Source: Beroe ovata (Eukaryota; Ctenophora; Nuda; Beroida; Beroidae). From it: a stretch of 64,000 bases of DNA. This document shows positions 12,751 to 24,449 of this stretch, in pieces. The stretch is taken from contig CAMPET010000101.1 of NCBI GenBank assembly GCA_946803715.1, positions 1-64,000 of the forward strand, written 5' to 3'. How positions within the stretch are numbered: position 1 is the stretch's first letter; each line of letters begins with the position of its first letter. The position numbers and the translations under genes are program-made. The notes below the pieces were generated by a model that saw only the letters and a program-made list of their open reading frames with translations, was not told the origin of the DNA and made no database searches.

Positions 12751-14198
12751 ATGGCCGCAGGTCTCCTCGCGTTTGGTGGGCCTAGTCGCAGGACAGTGGC
12801 TGATCTGTGTGAGGGCGATCATGAGTTCAACACGAGACCTAATGAGAGTATCTACTTCGTGAATTGTTCAAACTGTTCCCTCAATGTATCATCTCGAAGT
12901 GCGAAAGTGAGTCATTCTTAGGGCGGAGGTCAGGGTCCTGGCATAGAATTGTCATTTACATGAGGGATCGTCTCTATATAATGACATCATTGATTGGTAA
13001 CGTAGGTTACTTGTTAACGCGTGTTCTTGAAACAGGTTTCGATAGAGAACTGCAGAAATGCAACGATCCGAGTCAAGTACACGCCCCTGACATCGTTCCT
13101 GGAAGTTGTTAACAGTGACACCGTACATGTGCATCTAGAAAGTGGTGTCAGTGTCAACACGGTGAGTTGCACGTGCAGTCCACGCGCCACAGTTCCATGT
13201 TCCACACTGTTTATTATGATTGTTTGTATTTACAGATAACAGTCGATCAGTCAGATAACATCGTATTTCATGTGACAGACCAACAACAACAGCTTGCGAA
13301 TATCTGGTGGCACAAGGTATAAACACTGTTAACAGCGTGATCATTGCGTAAACTACTACTACTGTGATGGTTTAGCTATTGTTAACAGCGTGATTTCATG
13401 AACATTGTTAACAGTGTCAACTCACACACGCAATGTCAGGTGTCCAAGGTATATGTTGACAGGGGAGGAGACGCTGGTCTTTTCCTCCTTGACAAGTTGG
13501 AGGAGAATAACAGGGTGACCATGTTCCAGCATGTGTGCAGGCCTCAACCCGATGGAACCTTCTCCAAGGAACCTGTCATGAGGTGCCTGTGATGAATTAG
13601 TGTTTCTTTGTCGTTTTTCACGCATCATTGTTTGTATTTCAGAGACGTGAGAGTACAATATAGTGTTTGGTTGTCACATATTGCTGTTTTTGTAGACCTC
13701 ACGCTTTGTTAATTTGGGTAATTTTCAAATTATAGTATCAACTTTTCAAGTTGTGAATTTGCTACGGTTTTCCTGATCTTTGTGGGTGAAATATAGACCA
13801 GGGAGTTCGGCTCATTATTCTGAGCTTCGCGTTCCAATACTGGCACACTTTGCAAAGTGTACATCGTACATTGGTCAATTCCGTGTTATAGATTCATACT
13901 CGACTGCACACACATATCTGTCAACAGATTAATATTTTTTCGTTCGTTTTACCAGTCTAACTACACGCATCCACTCTGTTAACACCATCTGTCCACCCAT
14001 CCACTCTGTTAACACCATGCGACTTTCTATTGACACCACTCACCACTCTGTTGACACCACTACCCACTTGCCAGGGAGAACGGATACCCGATCACAGAAC
14101 AGGAGAAAGTGGAGGCTGAAGCTAGACAAGAGGAGTTCACAAGGAGATTAGCTGAGAATTTGCTTGCGGACGTGAAAATAACTCGCAAGGAGGAGTAG
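12751..14198 (+). CDS. C-CAP/cofactor C-like beta-helix protein (copy 3)
   Basis: Exons 12751..12906, 13036..13161, 13236..13316, 13440..13582 and 14075..14198. The protein is the same as copy 1 and the nucleotide sequence is nearly the same (one difference noticed just after exon 4). This copy is continuous with the complete SLC6 gene downstream, so it is the copy best placed in the locus. Confidence 0.87.
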
Positions 14199-14937
14199 TC
14201 CGCAGTGTTCTGAATTTGAGTGGAAAACACTGTGCATTGTTTTGAACTTGAAAACACTGTGTTATATTGGATTGGCGAGTTATATTGGATAACCTGCCAA
14301 ATGGACAGCGATTGTGCAGTTGTGCAAAGATCTTGGCAGTATCTTGATATTCTCTCTGTTTTTGAGGTGGAAACTGTTTGTACAGGATTTTTGGGTAATG
14401 TGCCTATTGATTTCTGGTTATCCTTTCACGCTTTGTTTATATCTTGATATTGTAAATATTAATGAAAATTTCACTTCTTTTAATACTTGATAGTATGAGG
14501 GGTAAATGGCTGTTTTTCGACGCAATTTGATTTTGATTTTGATGACTACAACTTTTCTTATAGATGTTGATTATTACTTTTATCGAATATTGGTTTTTAA
14601 TTGGTTTCCTCACTGGATTGGTTTAAATCAAAAGATTGGTTAATAATCTATGGTTAAGTTTAGGTGCTAGAAAACTAAACCATGAGATTTTCCGAAAGAA
14701 AGAAACAAGCTTGTTCAAACACAAGGAAATATTTTTATTGGAAATATTGTCCAGCTGAACGCTTCTTTTCCTCATACTTACCTGACGTCGAGGTTAAGGC
14801 TGATCTATCAGGGTCTTCCTCTGGGCCGAGTCTCACCATTGCACACCGGTTAGATGAATCCTGCAGTTGGGACAAATGTTCCCACTCTGGACGTATAATT
14901 TATGTTAGCGGGTGCTGCGGAAACGCGGCACCTTCCT

Positions 14938-15850
14938 CCAAAACGGTTATTTTACAACTTTTATCCGAATAATGCTGCCGAAAATTACACTATCACCCGT
15001 CATGGACAGGAATTATCGTTGTGTATGGTGATCAATAATTGATCAATGATGATGATTATTCATCCATATAGTGTACAATAAACATGGTTATAGAGAGATT
15101 ATTCATCTGTATACTATACGATAATCCATCAGTATACTATAAAATAAACAATGAAAAAAATTGAAGAGCGAATTGCACAACAGTAAAAAATGAAGGAAAA
15201 GATGATTCAGCTACAACGGTTGAGGGGGATCTCTCCACAAACTTAAACGAAGCTGCTGAAGAAGACATGGCAGTGTTGGCAGTGTCGAGATTTGGCAGTG
15301 TAAACAAAAGAGAATCCAGAGTTTCGAGAATTAGCTTGAATCCGGAAAATCCCACGGAAAAACACGGAAATTAGATCGAAACAGTACCGCAATTAACTTC
15401 AACGTGTCGGCGACACCAAAAATAGAAGATCAGAGATACTATCTCTTTCCGGTCGATAGCGCACTCCAACATTAGTAGCCAGCTAAATGTTGTTGCTTTG
15501 GTTTGACAATGCCGCCTTTCTTATACACGTGCGTGCGGTTGAGACTGTCCCAGTCGGTGCCGCATTCCCACTGGCACAAAAAGTCCCCCAAATTATTTTA
15601 GCGGTCAAGCTATTGGGAATGCTATAGTGAGTAGTTTTGTATGATGGCATGAAGTTAACCGAAACAGGTAACAAGCAATTAACGTATAATTCGTGGACGT
15701 TGTAAAATATTCTTTATCAATTCGGTTTCGGAGTGGATGGCTCGTTAAATCCTCGACCTTCGGTCTCGGATTCAACTCCAATTATCAGCTCGGGCTTCGC
15801 CCTCGACTGATAATTCTGCCATCCACTCCTCAACCTCATGAATAAAGACT
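14938..15850. mobile_element. haplotype-specific ~0.9 kb insertion, possible mobile element
   Basis: Copy 1 (about 4210-4230) and this copy are homologous on both sides, but here about 0.9 kb intervenes between CCTTCCTCCAAAA and a TTAATTTACGTAGCTTG flank. The insert starts like the tail of copy 2 (9637-9808). It contains a short acidic open frame (about 15165-15374, no good start) and ends with nested inverted repeats (15731-15829: GGAGTGGATGGC ... GCCATCCACTCC with inner hairpins). No transposase is visible, and terminal repeats or a target duplication could not be fixed by eye. It could equally be ancestral sequence deleted from copy 1. Confidence 0.45.
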
Positions 15851-16736
15851 ATAGTTATTAATTTACGTAGCTTGTGTGGTCACCGTAATTATCATAATTT
15901 CTATTGGTAATAATTGCTCGTCAGCTTCTCACATTCCACTCGTCCGCTGAAGGCCGATATAACACTGCAACTATCAGTCGCGCTCAAAGTGCTTGAGCAC
16001 CCGGACGGCGTTGTTCATCATTTTCGCAGATATTGTTTTTTGTTCACACTAGCAGAAACAACAACACCATGATCCTGATAAAGAACACGGGGATCTCACT
16101 TAACTCACATAATGTAAACATCATTACACACTTACTCAGCCTGGGGGCTAGTGTCTCATTAGGCACGCCTGGTAATTCAGCCACAAGCACACTATTTAGT
16201 GTACATTTTTCAAACTCAAGCAGGAAATGGCTTCTGTGTCAGTAGAAGAAAAGAAACAAGTGTCTTGTTGTATCATAGACTATGAGCTCATGTTAGTTTC
16301 ATCACAGACCAAATAGATGGGCCATCCTGGGCGCATTCTGTTTCTGTCGAAATCTCCCATGTACAAGGAAAGGATCTTTTTTCACTAGCTGACAACATAC
16401 ATTTTTGTGTGGAAACCCAACTCCGCGCGCGCGGAAAGTCAATTAATGAGCGCGCGCTTGTCGTAGGTGCATTTCTGTGTGCGACTCGACCAAAAGTACC
16501 ATTTCCTGAATTTGTACATTTCATTTGTCAATTACACAATGTTTTCATTATTCCTATGTTCATCTTGTCTTCACACATCCGTCACCTTTCAATAGCCTAT
16601 CAATATCACAACGCATTTCATTAAGGCGACATAATTTGTAAAATGCAGTATAAACACGGTATAATAAATGATAAAGGATGTGATTAATATAGGATTTGAT
16701 TAATTTCTTTATCTATGATGTCTATATCTAGTCAGT

Positions 16737-19700
16737 TCATGACGTCATTTCTATCCTATCATTCTCTCTAGTGCGGCGTCTGTCACGTAGCAAGTGGTAA
16801 ATTCCGAGTATAGGCATGGGCAGAACGGGAACCATGACCATGACCGCGCCCACGAATTGGGCCCATGCGGGGAACGGAATCTCAGCGGTCCATGTTTTGG
16901 GATCTATGGGGACTTGTGTAGGGTCACATCCAACGTATGAAGTGTACTTTGCAGGTTCCATGGCTTGTTTCACCAGACTTGCCACTAGCACGACTCCCTG
17001 TGATATTGCAGTGATCTAGCTGTATCCCCTACATTTTGTCAGCTCGAGTTGGACAAGTGTGCTCGGCAAATACTCACAATCAGGGCTGGAGAGATGAATT
17101 TCCAGCAAATTTTCCAGTATATGTGAGGCTGGCCTCCCGTCATGTACTCGATGTCATTGGAAAACCTGTCAAGACCATAGAACCAAGCTACTGCTATGCA
17201 CTGCGCGATACCTGTGAGTTGAGTGCCTGTTATTATATAATGCCTGTTATTATATAATGCCTGTTATTATATAATCTGTAAAACAAGTAAAACACGGCAC
17301 TGTAGCTCGAATATCCACTATAGGTATGTATGGATCACCTATGAAGAGAAGTGGTGTGGAAACAGAGAATGTGTCCCACAGTGTGAACACGTAGAGACCA
17401 GCTTGAGAACAGAGAGGAAGTCCAATGACGCACAGTGTCACGCACACTACCAGACTCAGTATCTGCAATTTGTATAATATCACATTATATCGTGTATCAT
17501 ATGTGGGGGGGTTTGTGGGCACAGTTCTATATTATACCAGTCACACCTACCTCTTTTCTCAGTCTCTGAAAGAGAGGATAATCCTGTAGAGGACCAATGC
17601 ACGCCTCTATCGTTCCAAACTCCGAGTCCACGGCAAGTAGCATCATCATGAAGAAAAATGCTGCTGCCCACAATTGGGGGAGAGGCATTTGTGCGACTGC
17701 AGTGGTGTATGCGATGAATGCCAGACCTGGCCCTCCCTCAACATCCTCCACAGCTATTCCTATCTTAGTCTAGAACACGGTTCATTCAGGAGTCATTCAT
17801 GATAATGTATCGGCTTTGAGATCCGAATCATCTCATTGGTATCAAATAATTCGATCATTCATCACACACACACACACCTCTCTGAATCCGAGTACAGAGT
17901 AGACAACGATAGCTGCGAACACAGATGTACCACAGTTGATCAAACCGATGAGAAGGGCATCGGTAGTGACGTTGTTCTTCACAGGGTTGTACGATCCGAA
18001 GCAAATCAGTGCTCCAAAACCTACGCTCAGACTAGGGAAGATGTTCGTCGGAATCATATGTGATATGGAGCAATATCCGGTAAATATGGTAATTTGGTAA
18101 AATTTAGAGACGAGACATTGATCCATGGTAGAATTGAAGAATGTCACGCAAATCATACCCACTTAAATACCTGTAGAATATCTGTCCAGCAGCATCCATC
18201 CACACAATGGGATCGAGAAGTTTCCCGAAATCTGGAGTGAAAAGCACCTTGACACCTTTTCCAGCGCCTTCCAATGTGACACCTCTGATAAAGAGACAAA
18301 ACAACACGACGTAGGGAAAAGTGGCAGTGAAGTATGCAGCTTTACCACTCGATTGTATGCCCTGTGGTATTCGTAGGTGTGAGCCATATGTTAGTTGATG
18401 GATATAAACAGCTCTTGAGCAATGAAGAGTTGAGCATAGAGCTTCCCATATTAATATTTCAATACTCAGTGCCCTGGTATGAAACATCATATGGTCGTTC
18501 CTTCGACAGTCGTACTTACCTTGAAAAGGCAGGCGTATGTCAGTATCCAGCAGATAATCCAGCACATACTAATGCCGAGTACCATTTCCCCACTGTCACT
18601 GATGGTGGAAGTTGCTTGCAGTGTTTCCTCGTACCAGAAATGTTTGGCTCTGTCTGCCTCACAGCAGATGGTGGCATTGACATCTCCATCACATATGGTC
18701 CAGGGTAGAGGATCCTATGAAACACAGTGGAGGGATGATCACAAATAGTTACTAACAACGAGTGAGATTCATGGATCTTATCTCCATTGATATTTGTTGT
18801 GACAATTGCCATGTCAACTGAATTCAGCCACGCTCCCGTCATGATTTAGAGCAAGGGTTTGTGCGATGAGTGGACAATACCTTGAAGGAGTAGTAGAAAT
18901 AGTACATGCACCAACACATAACCATGGGGAAGTAGGCGGTCATGTTGAAGGATACGAACACTTGACCTACCCCTATACCCTGCGGGAGAGGATGAGTGAG
19001 TCATACTTATTTCATATTGGGAGTGGTAATTGCAACCTGTCAGTACGAGCTGAATTCATTCTAACTGAACACTCAGAGAAGCATTTTGAATTAGGTTTGC
19101 ACTTGAGCAGCCCCAGGACGTGATACCAAGAGCCTAACCCCTCTCCCCCCTTACCGAGAAGTGTGGTTTAATGTTGTTCCATATTTTTAGGAATCCTAGC
19201 TGCATGCGTTGTCCGAGAGCAAGCTCCAGGTATAGTAGGGGCAGTCCCTCTACAAGGAGCATGATGGTGTAAGGAAGGAGGAACGCCCCTCCACCATTCT
19301 TCTGTGCCAGATACGGAAACCTAGGTGTTATACTTATAACTGTTATAGGGGGACATAAGTCTACAGCTGCACCACACGATATACGTGACATTGAATAGCT
19401 GTCAAAAGTCGTGTCACGCAAAATTTGATCATCAGCTACAGAGATACAAACCTCCACACATTGCCAGTCCCTACAGCAAGCCCGATGCTGGCTAGCAAGA
19501 ACTCAACATGATTCCCCCACCGTTCTCTCTTCCCCTCATCTTTGGGGGCTGTGACACCACCGGTTTCACCAGTGGTGTCATCAACTGTGTCAGCTTGATC
19601 CTGTTTATCACCGTTATTTTGATCCTGCATGGAGTCTTGCTGAGACTCATGGGTGATATTAGTGTTAAACAGCTTTAAATAATGTGGTGAGAATTGAAGA

Positions 19701-20527
19701 AAAATCCGTGAATAACCCTGCCAGTTGCTAAAATTTATCATGGGGAATTTTGAAGTGAAAATTGACAAAACGCACACAAATGAGAGTATAATAATTGTCT
19801 GTTTCTAGTTTTAGCTTCTAGTTCTAGCATTCCTACATGGAAAAATCAATGGACAACGAATAGAATATTAATAACGAAATTCGAGCTAGAAAATGTGACT
19901 CAAGTAAGCAACTTCCAAACCCTCATTCGATGAAGGGCTCGGTGGTAATTTCATAGTTTAATTCGATTTCAACTATAAGTATATATAGTAAGGAGTAATG
20001 ACCTACAACTTACAAATACAAGTAAAACTATTCAATGTTTAAATGCCGATAAAGCTGCTACAACAACATTGCAAGTGCAATACCAAATACTGCTGCACTA
20101 TGCTATTGTTAATGTTAATGTTATTACTCATACTGCATCAGCATAGCATATTGCATGTCTCCAAGTCAATTTGAAATTGGAAAATGGCCCTAATATGGAT
20201 GATCAACGATAACCGCTTGAATGAAAAGTCTTATGTTATCAGTATCACTTGCAACTTGGAGGAAAATCGAATTATAAACACCCCATAAACTCGCTAATAA
20301 CGCTGTTGAGACGGTTTTATTTGATTGAATTTAAATTCAAAATTGTCTCAGTAAATCATCAATCATGCAGGGATCACTTACAGGTATTATATTAAATTTG
20401 ATAATTATCCGTCTTTTCACTGCGAACTTGCGAAGATCGTTTGTCTTTGCAGCAGTGTGAAAATTATCAAACCAAATAAGCTTACCTTGTCGGCCGGGGA
20501 GTCGAGCTCACTGTAGCCATACTGCAT
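16737..20527 (-). CDS. sodium-dependent SLC6 family transporter, complete
   Basis: Eleven coding exons, all GT-AG and in phase: 20486..20527 (ATG), 19452..19645, 19155..19320, 18881..18979, 18520..18714, 18171..18361, 17878..18031, 17551..17769, 17339..17462, 17078..17211 and 16737..17015, giving 598 aa. TM1 carries the family signature [14 protein letters not shown] followed by [11 protein letters not shown] and [11 protein letters not shown]6 reads [13 protein letters not shown]-x-F-x-SYN. The large outer loop contains an N-A-T glycosylation sequon. At the TM1 position where monoamine transporters have Asp there is Gly, so an amino-acid-type substrate is more likely than a biogenic amine. 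The protein would be a 12-span plasma-membrane symporter using Na+ (and perhaps Cl-). The first coding exon is only 14 codons and is separated by an 840 bp intron. Confidence 0.93.
17233..17276 (+). repeat. three tandem copies of a 17 bp AT-rich unit
   Basis: The unit TGCCTGTTATTATATAA is repeated in the SLC6 intron between the exons ending at 17211 and beginning at 17339. It is simple sequence expansion with no other function seen. Confidence 0.7.
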
Positions 20528-21536
20528 GGTCTCCAATAATAAACTGAGTAGTGGCTGTATCTAATCCGCACCTTGTCACTGTTCGACAGTGAGACCGCAC
20601 AGACCGATAACAGTATCTGCAATGTTTCCTATAAAAGAGTATAAAAAGAGCATTTGTCCGTGGTAAAGCCCCCATAACCCGGCCCCCCGAGTCCCCTATG
20701 AGTGTCCCCTATAAGAATACAAGTCTCCTATAAGTCCCCTATATAAATATTTGACTCATGCGATTGCGTGTCCCAAGGGCGCAACCTCTCAACTTTAAGG
20801 TGGCGCAGATGAGGCCAAGGTCTCTTTCCGGGCAAAAAGGGGCTAATGGGGGCAGAAAAGAAAAACTAAAAGGAGTGTTGGTGGACCAAATCAATACCAC
20901 TTGATTTGGTTGTGAAACTGAAATACTGTATGAGGAACATTGCAAATGCAACAATTACAAGACATCAAGACATACGTTAAAATGACAAAAATTGGGTGAT
21001 CGGTCTTCAGCATGTTTACATCATTCAAACATGGCTTCTCTAATTACATTCGGGTCAAACACCATACAAACAGGAAGTGGATTGAACTCGAATCCAGAAT
21101 CATTGTTGCAAAACGAAACATTTTGTCTTCACATTTAGCTCTAGAGCTAAGATGAGAGAGAGTTAGTTAATTCTCTTTTGAGCTAAGCACAAGACTAAAA
21201 ACAGCACACGACACTTTAACAGCACACGGCAAAACTAATAGTTATAAGTTACTCTAACTCTAACTATAGCTGTTACTCTAACTTAAATGATATTCACTCT
21301 TCAGCCATTGTCCTCACGGTCGATACAACTATACATCATGGAATTGGGAATGAGGGGTTTAGCTAGTCTAGCACGTAACAGTGTACTGTGTACAAACACA
21401 ATGCAACAAAGAAATGGTCCACGAGTTTGTTCCTTGGATTGTACAGAACTAGATCAAGACCGCCACCAAGCATATAGGTATCACTGGTTACTAATGATTG
21501 AATCCCGATAGATTGTATCACCATGGGAACAAAGTC
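20528..21536. other. intergenic region between TADA3 and the SLC6 gene
   Basis: About 1 kb between the TADA3 stop and the SLC6 start codon, both on the - strand. It should hold the SLC6 promoter and 5' UTR and the TADA3 3' UTR. No convincing ORF or RNA gene is seen. A CCCCTAT(A)AG motif recurs at 20670-20740. Confidence 0.5.
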
Positions 21537-23502
21537 TCAAGTGAGGAATGAACTTTCGAGGAGCATTTTGTTAAGGTCCTCGCGATCCTGGAGGAGCTTG
21601 TTAGCTTGATCTTTCTCTTTTTTGGTATAGGGTACTTTCTTGTGTTTTTTGAGCATGAAGTTCCTGTATGTGTCGCACACCTCATCGTCCAATTGATCTA
21701 TCTTGTGTCTGATGTCTTGCTGTTTCATATACTGCGGGAAGAAAACATGATCCAATAATAGATCATGTCATGATTCAATAGGCTATGGATATTTCTGATC
21801 CGAGAATCGTTATATTATTGTTGCTTTCCCTCCCACCTCTAAAGCAGTGTCTTGGAGCAACTTTAACTGTTCCCTGTTGTACTCAACTAAATCTCTGAGC
21901 TCTTGTTGCTTCGACAACAATTCCGATAACACCTGACAACATACATCACCGTGGAAACATGATGTGATGACAACACGTATGATGTGATGATAGCACGTAT
22001 GTGTGATGACAACAGGTATGTCACAATGGAAACACACGAGATGACAACATGACAACAATATGTATGTCACCATGGAAACACAATTTGTGATGACAACATG
22101 ACAACAGCACGTATGTCACCATGGAAACACACGTTGTGATGACAACATGACAACACGTATGTCACCATGGAAACATACGTTGTGATGACAACATGACAAC
22201 AGTACAGACCTCATCTTCACTCTCTCCCTCACTCTCGTCTAGAACTCCGAGTTGTACCAGTTCTTCGCGGACTCTGCTCTCCACATGAGATACAGACCAT
22301 ATAGCACCTCCAACCTGGAATATTACTATCACTCTATCAAACTATCACACATTCAATTCAATCACACTTGAAATCACACTTTATCACTCATTCAATCACG
22401 CAGTCACTCATACAATCACACGTTACTACTCATTCAATCACGCAGTCACTCATACAATCAATCGAAATACCTCGTGTTTTCGCGGCGATGTCATCTCCTC
22501 CATATCCTCAATCTCATCTGGTGATGTCCTCGCCGTACACACTCCCTCCTCAATGAGCGAGGATAGCAACTTCTCCGTGAGCGGTCCTACAGATCTGCCC
22601 GGGGTCAGATTACTGAATATACTTGCACTTGGGGGGGGCTAGACTTATAACATTTGCAATTAATGCTCAGAGTTCATACTACACACGTGTTTGACTTTGT
22701 CGGTTTGTTCTCTAGTTGAGCAAGGGAAGCAGGCGTGATGTTGGATATCTCATTGTTTCTACCGTGTGGTTCCGACCCCTCCCTCTGCTCAGACATTAGG
22801 TCCTCCAACGCCCACCGTTGGGAGTAATGGGTCCCTGCAAGAGGTGTGTGTGCGTGTGTGTGTGTGTATATGGTGTGTGTGTCTGTCTGTGTCTGTGTGA
22901 CGTATGTGGGTCTGTGTGTGGGACCTTACCTAGAGCTGGCACTTTGAAATATTCATCGTCGTTTTCCTGTGATTTGAGTAGTTCCTGCAGACGTTCCACA
23001 TCATCCATAGTGATATCGGAGCACCACGCATCAAGAGACTGCCAGAATTGGTGAGGTTTATCAGATAGGAGGTGCGGGACCTTCTCCGGGACTGTAGCCT
23101 GTCGAATAGTAACATGATTACACAAGGCACACCCCGAGGATTCGTGTTTATGTAGCACAAAGTCGGTTTCCGAGCAACATTGATACTACATCAATAGTCA
23201 ATACTATAGCATCAGAGTTAGATGAGCTCACTAGGAAAGTGCTTGAAAATTAGATAGCAGGAGGGAAAGATACATTTGATAAGACTCTTCCGAGTTAATC
23301 CGCCATACATACCTGTACATCAGTTTTCTTGATCTTGTTCTTGAAAAGCCTGCTCGACAACTTGATATTCTTGATCTTCTCATTGACTTGTAGCCTCCCT
23401 CTCTTGCAGCCTGTCTTATGTTTAGGGGAGGACACACCCTGTGAATCACTGCTGTCACTGCTTACACCCTGTGATAGAGTGGAGTGTTAGCTCGTGCGCC
23501 AA

Positions 23503-23550
<48 letters not shown>

Positions 23551-24008
23551 NTGTGTGTGACACACACAGACACACGCAGACACAGACACAGACACACACA
23601 CAGACACACAGACACACACACCCACACACATACCTTATCTGATGAATCTGCTGTTTCATTCTCCGACTGTAACCAAGCTAGTCTACCTTCAGCATCGGCT
23701 AACAGTTTCTCTAAATCACTCTGAAATACACGCCAAGTTTACACTCCGCCATCATTATGGTCAGAGTGGCAGGGAAATATCCCGGCACTCTGTGCTTTGA
23801 AAATGTAGAATTGATGAGATGCTCATCGCGGGATGGACAGCTTTTCCAAACCCAATATTGTGAATCAGTGCAAGATTTGTAAGAAAACCTGTAGTTTGGA
23901 GATTTCCTCTGTCTTGACATACGACTCTCTATGCCGCGAAATAACAGTGGAGTAAGCTAGACAGGAGTTGTTGTAATCCAGCAAGGTTGGTATATCATGA
24001 TCAGACAT
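21537..24008 (-). CDS. TADA3: transcriptional adapter 3 (ADA3/NGG1)
   Basis: Nine exons, all GT-AG and in phase: 23889..24008 (ATG), 23634..23720, 23313..23468, 22930..23098, 22687..22834, 22471..22594, 22210..22314, 21837..21932 and 21537..21731. The product is 399 aa, close to the usual animal length of about 430. ADA3 is a structural subunit of the SAGA and ATAC histone acetyltransferase complexes, linking ADA2-GCN5 to the rest. Diagnostic blocks are FWQSLDAWCSDIT, YFKVPALG joined to THYSQRW, the GPLTEKLLSSLIEEG block, ESRVREELVQLG, and a C-terminal coiled region with DDEVCDTYRNF and TKKEKDQANKLLQDRE. The central region (KTGCKRGRLQ, KNKIKK) is basic and suits nuclear import. Confidence 0.95.
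21946..22206. repeat. minisatellite in TADA3 intron
   Basis: About five imperfect tandem units of 50-60 bp built from GTGATGACAACATGACAACA and CGTATGTCACCATGGAAACA, between the exons ending at 22210 and beginning at 21932. Units differ by small deletions, so copy number is probably polymorphic. Confidence 0.8.
22356..22466. repeat. CACTCATTCAATCACGCAGT-type tandem repeat
   Basis: Two long units of about 50 bp plus fragments of CATTCAATCACGCAGTCACT and CATACAATCA lie in the TADA3 intron between exons 22210..22314 and 22471..22594. They end right beside the donor of the latter exon. Confidence 0.7.
23503..23633. repeat. CA microsatellite interrupted by n
   Basis: A long (CA)n tract with an 'n' at 23551 lies in a TADA3 intron. 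The sequence switches to TGTGTG for a few bases after the gap. A second TG tract is at 22842-22920. ORFs here are low-complexity artefacts. The gap does not touch an exon. Confidence 0.85.
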
Positions 24009-24129
24009 TGTTGCTGCATGGGATATAATCAGTGTTGAAAACTGCGGGTGTGCTGGGTAATATACAAATCAGATTCTCACTATGATGAGAATTCAGTATA
24101 TCGGGCATCGGCATCTCATTCTTGTCAGA

Positions 24130-24381
24130 TCAATCAGGAATCCTATGATTTTGCAGATTCTGGAGTTTCGCAATGTACTGTGGATGGTCGTGCGACAGAA
24201 GCTGAAACGTGCTGAGATCACTGCGGTAAAATGTCGCCGCGCGCTGCGCAAACACAATTCTCAATGTGGTACAGAGACATATGTTGTGAGTGATATCCCA
24301 CTCGTTCCACAGAGACCAGGGTGTTACCCCGGAAACAAGAATGATACACCCCACTAAAATATTGGGAACTGTAGTAGACAT
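24130..24381 (-). CDS. possible small single-span membrane protein
   Basis: An 83-codon frame begins MSTTVPNILVGCIILVSGV, giving one hydrophobic segment near the N-terminus followed by a polar tail ending NHRIPD. It lies about 120 bp upstream of the TADA3 start on the same strand. I do not recognise a family. The overlapping + strand frame is less protein-like. It may be a real short gene, an exon, or chance. Confidence 0.3.
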   Translation of the reverse strand: MSTTVPNILVGCIILVSGVTPWSLWNEWDITHNICLCTTLRIVFAQRAATFYRSDLSTFQLLSHDHPQYIAKLQNLQNHRIPD

Positions 24382-24449
24382 TAAAACACCGGAAGTAGAG
24401 AGATATAGCGATGTTAACAAAGGCAACACATCGTAAAGAAACACAGCAT

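Noticed and set aside
1-17100. True tandem triplication of the V-ATPase d / C-CAP genes
   Set aside because: Every boundary is an 'n', two fragments are exact repeats, and coding differences are almost absent. Haplotype redundancy is simpler.
21946-22470. CRISPR-like array from regularly spaced repeats
   Set aside because: Units are imperfect tandem minisatellites without unique spacers, in an intron of an animal gene.
22818-23054. Val/Cys-rich ORF across the TG repeat, and similar Thr/His ORFs at 23494 and 35371
   Set aside because: Translated microsatellite sequence overlapping TADA3 or ZFR exons on the other strand.
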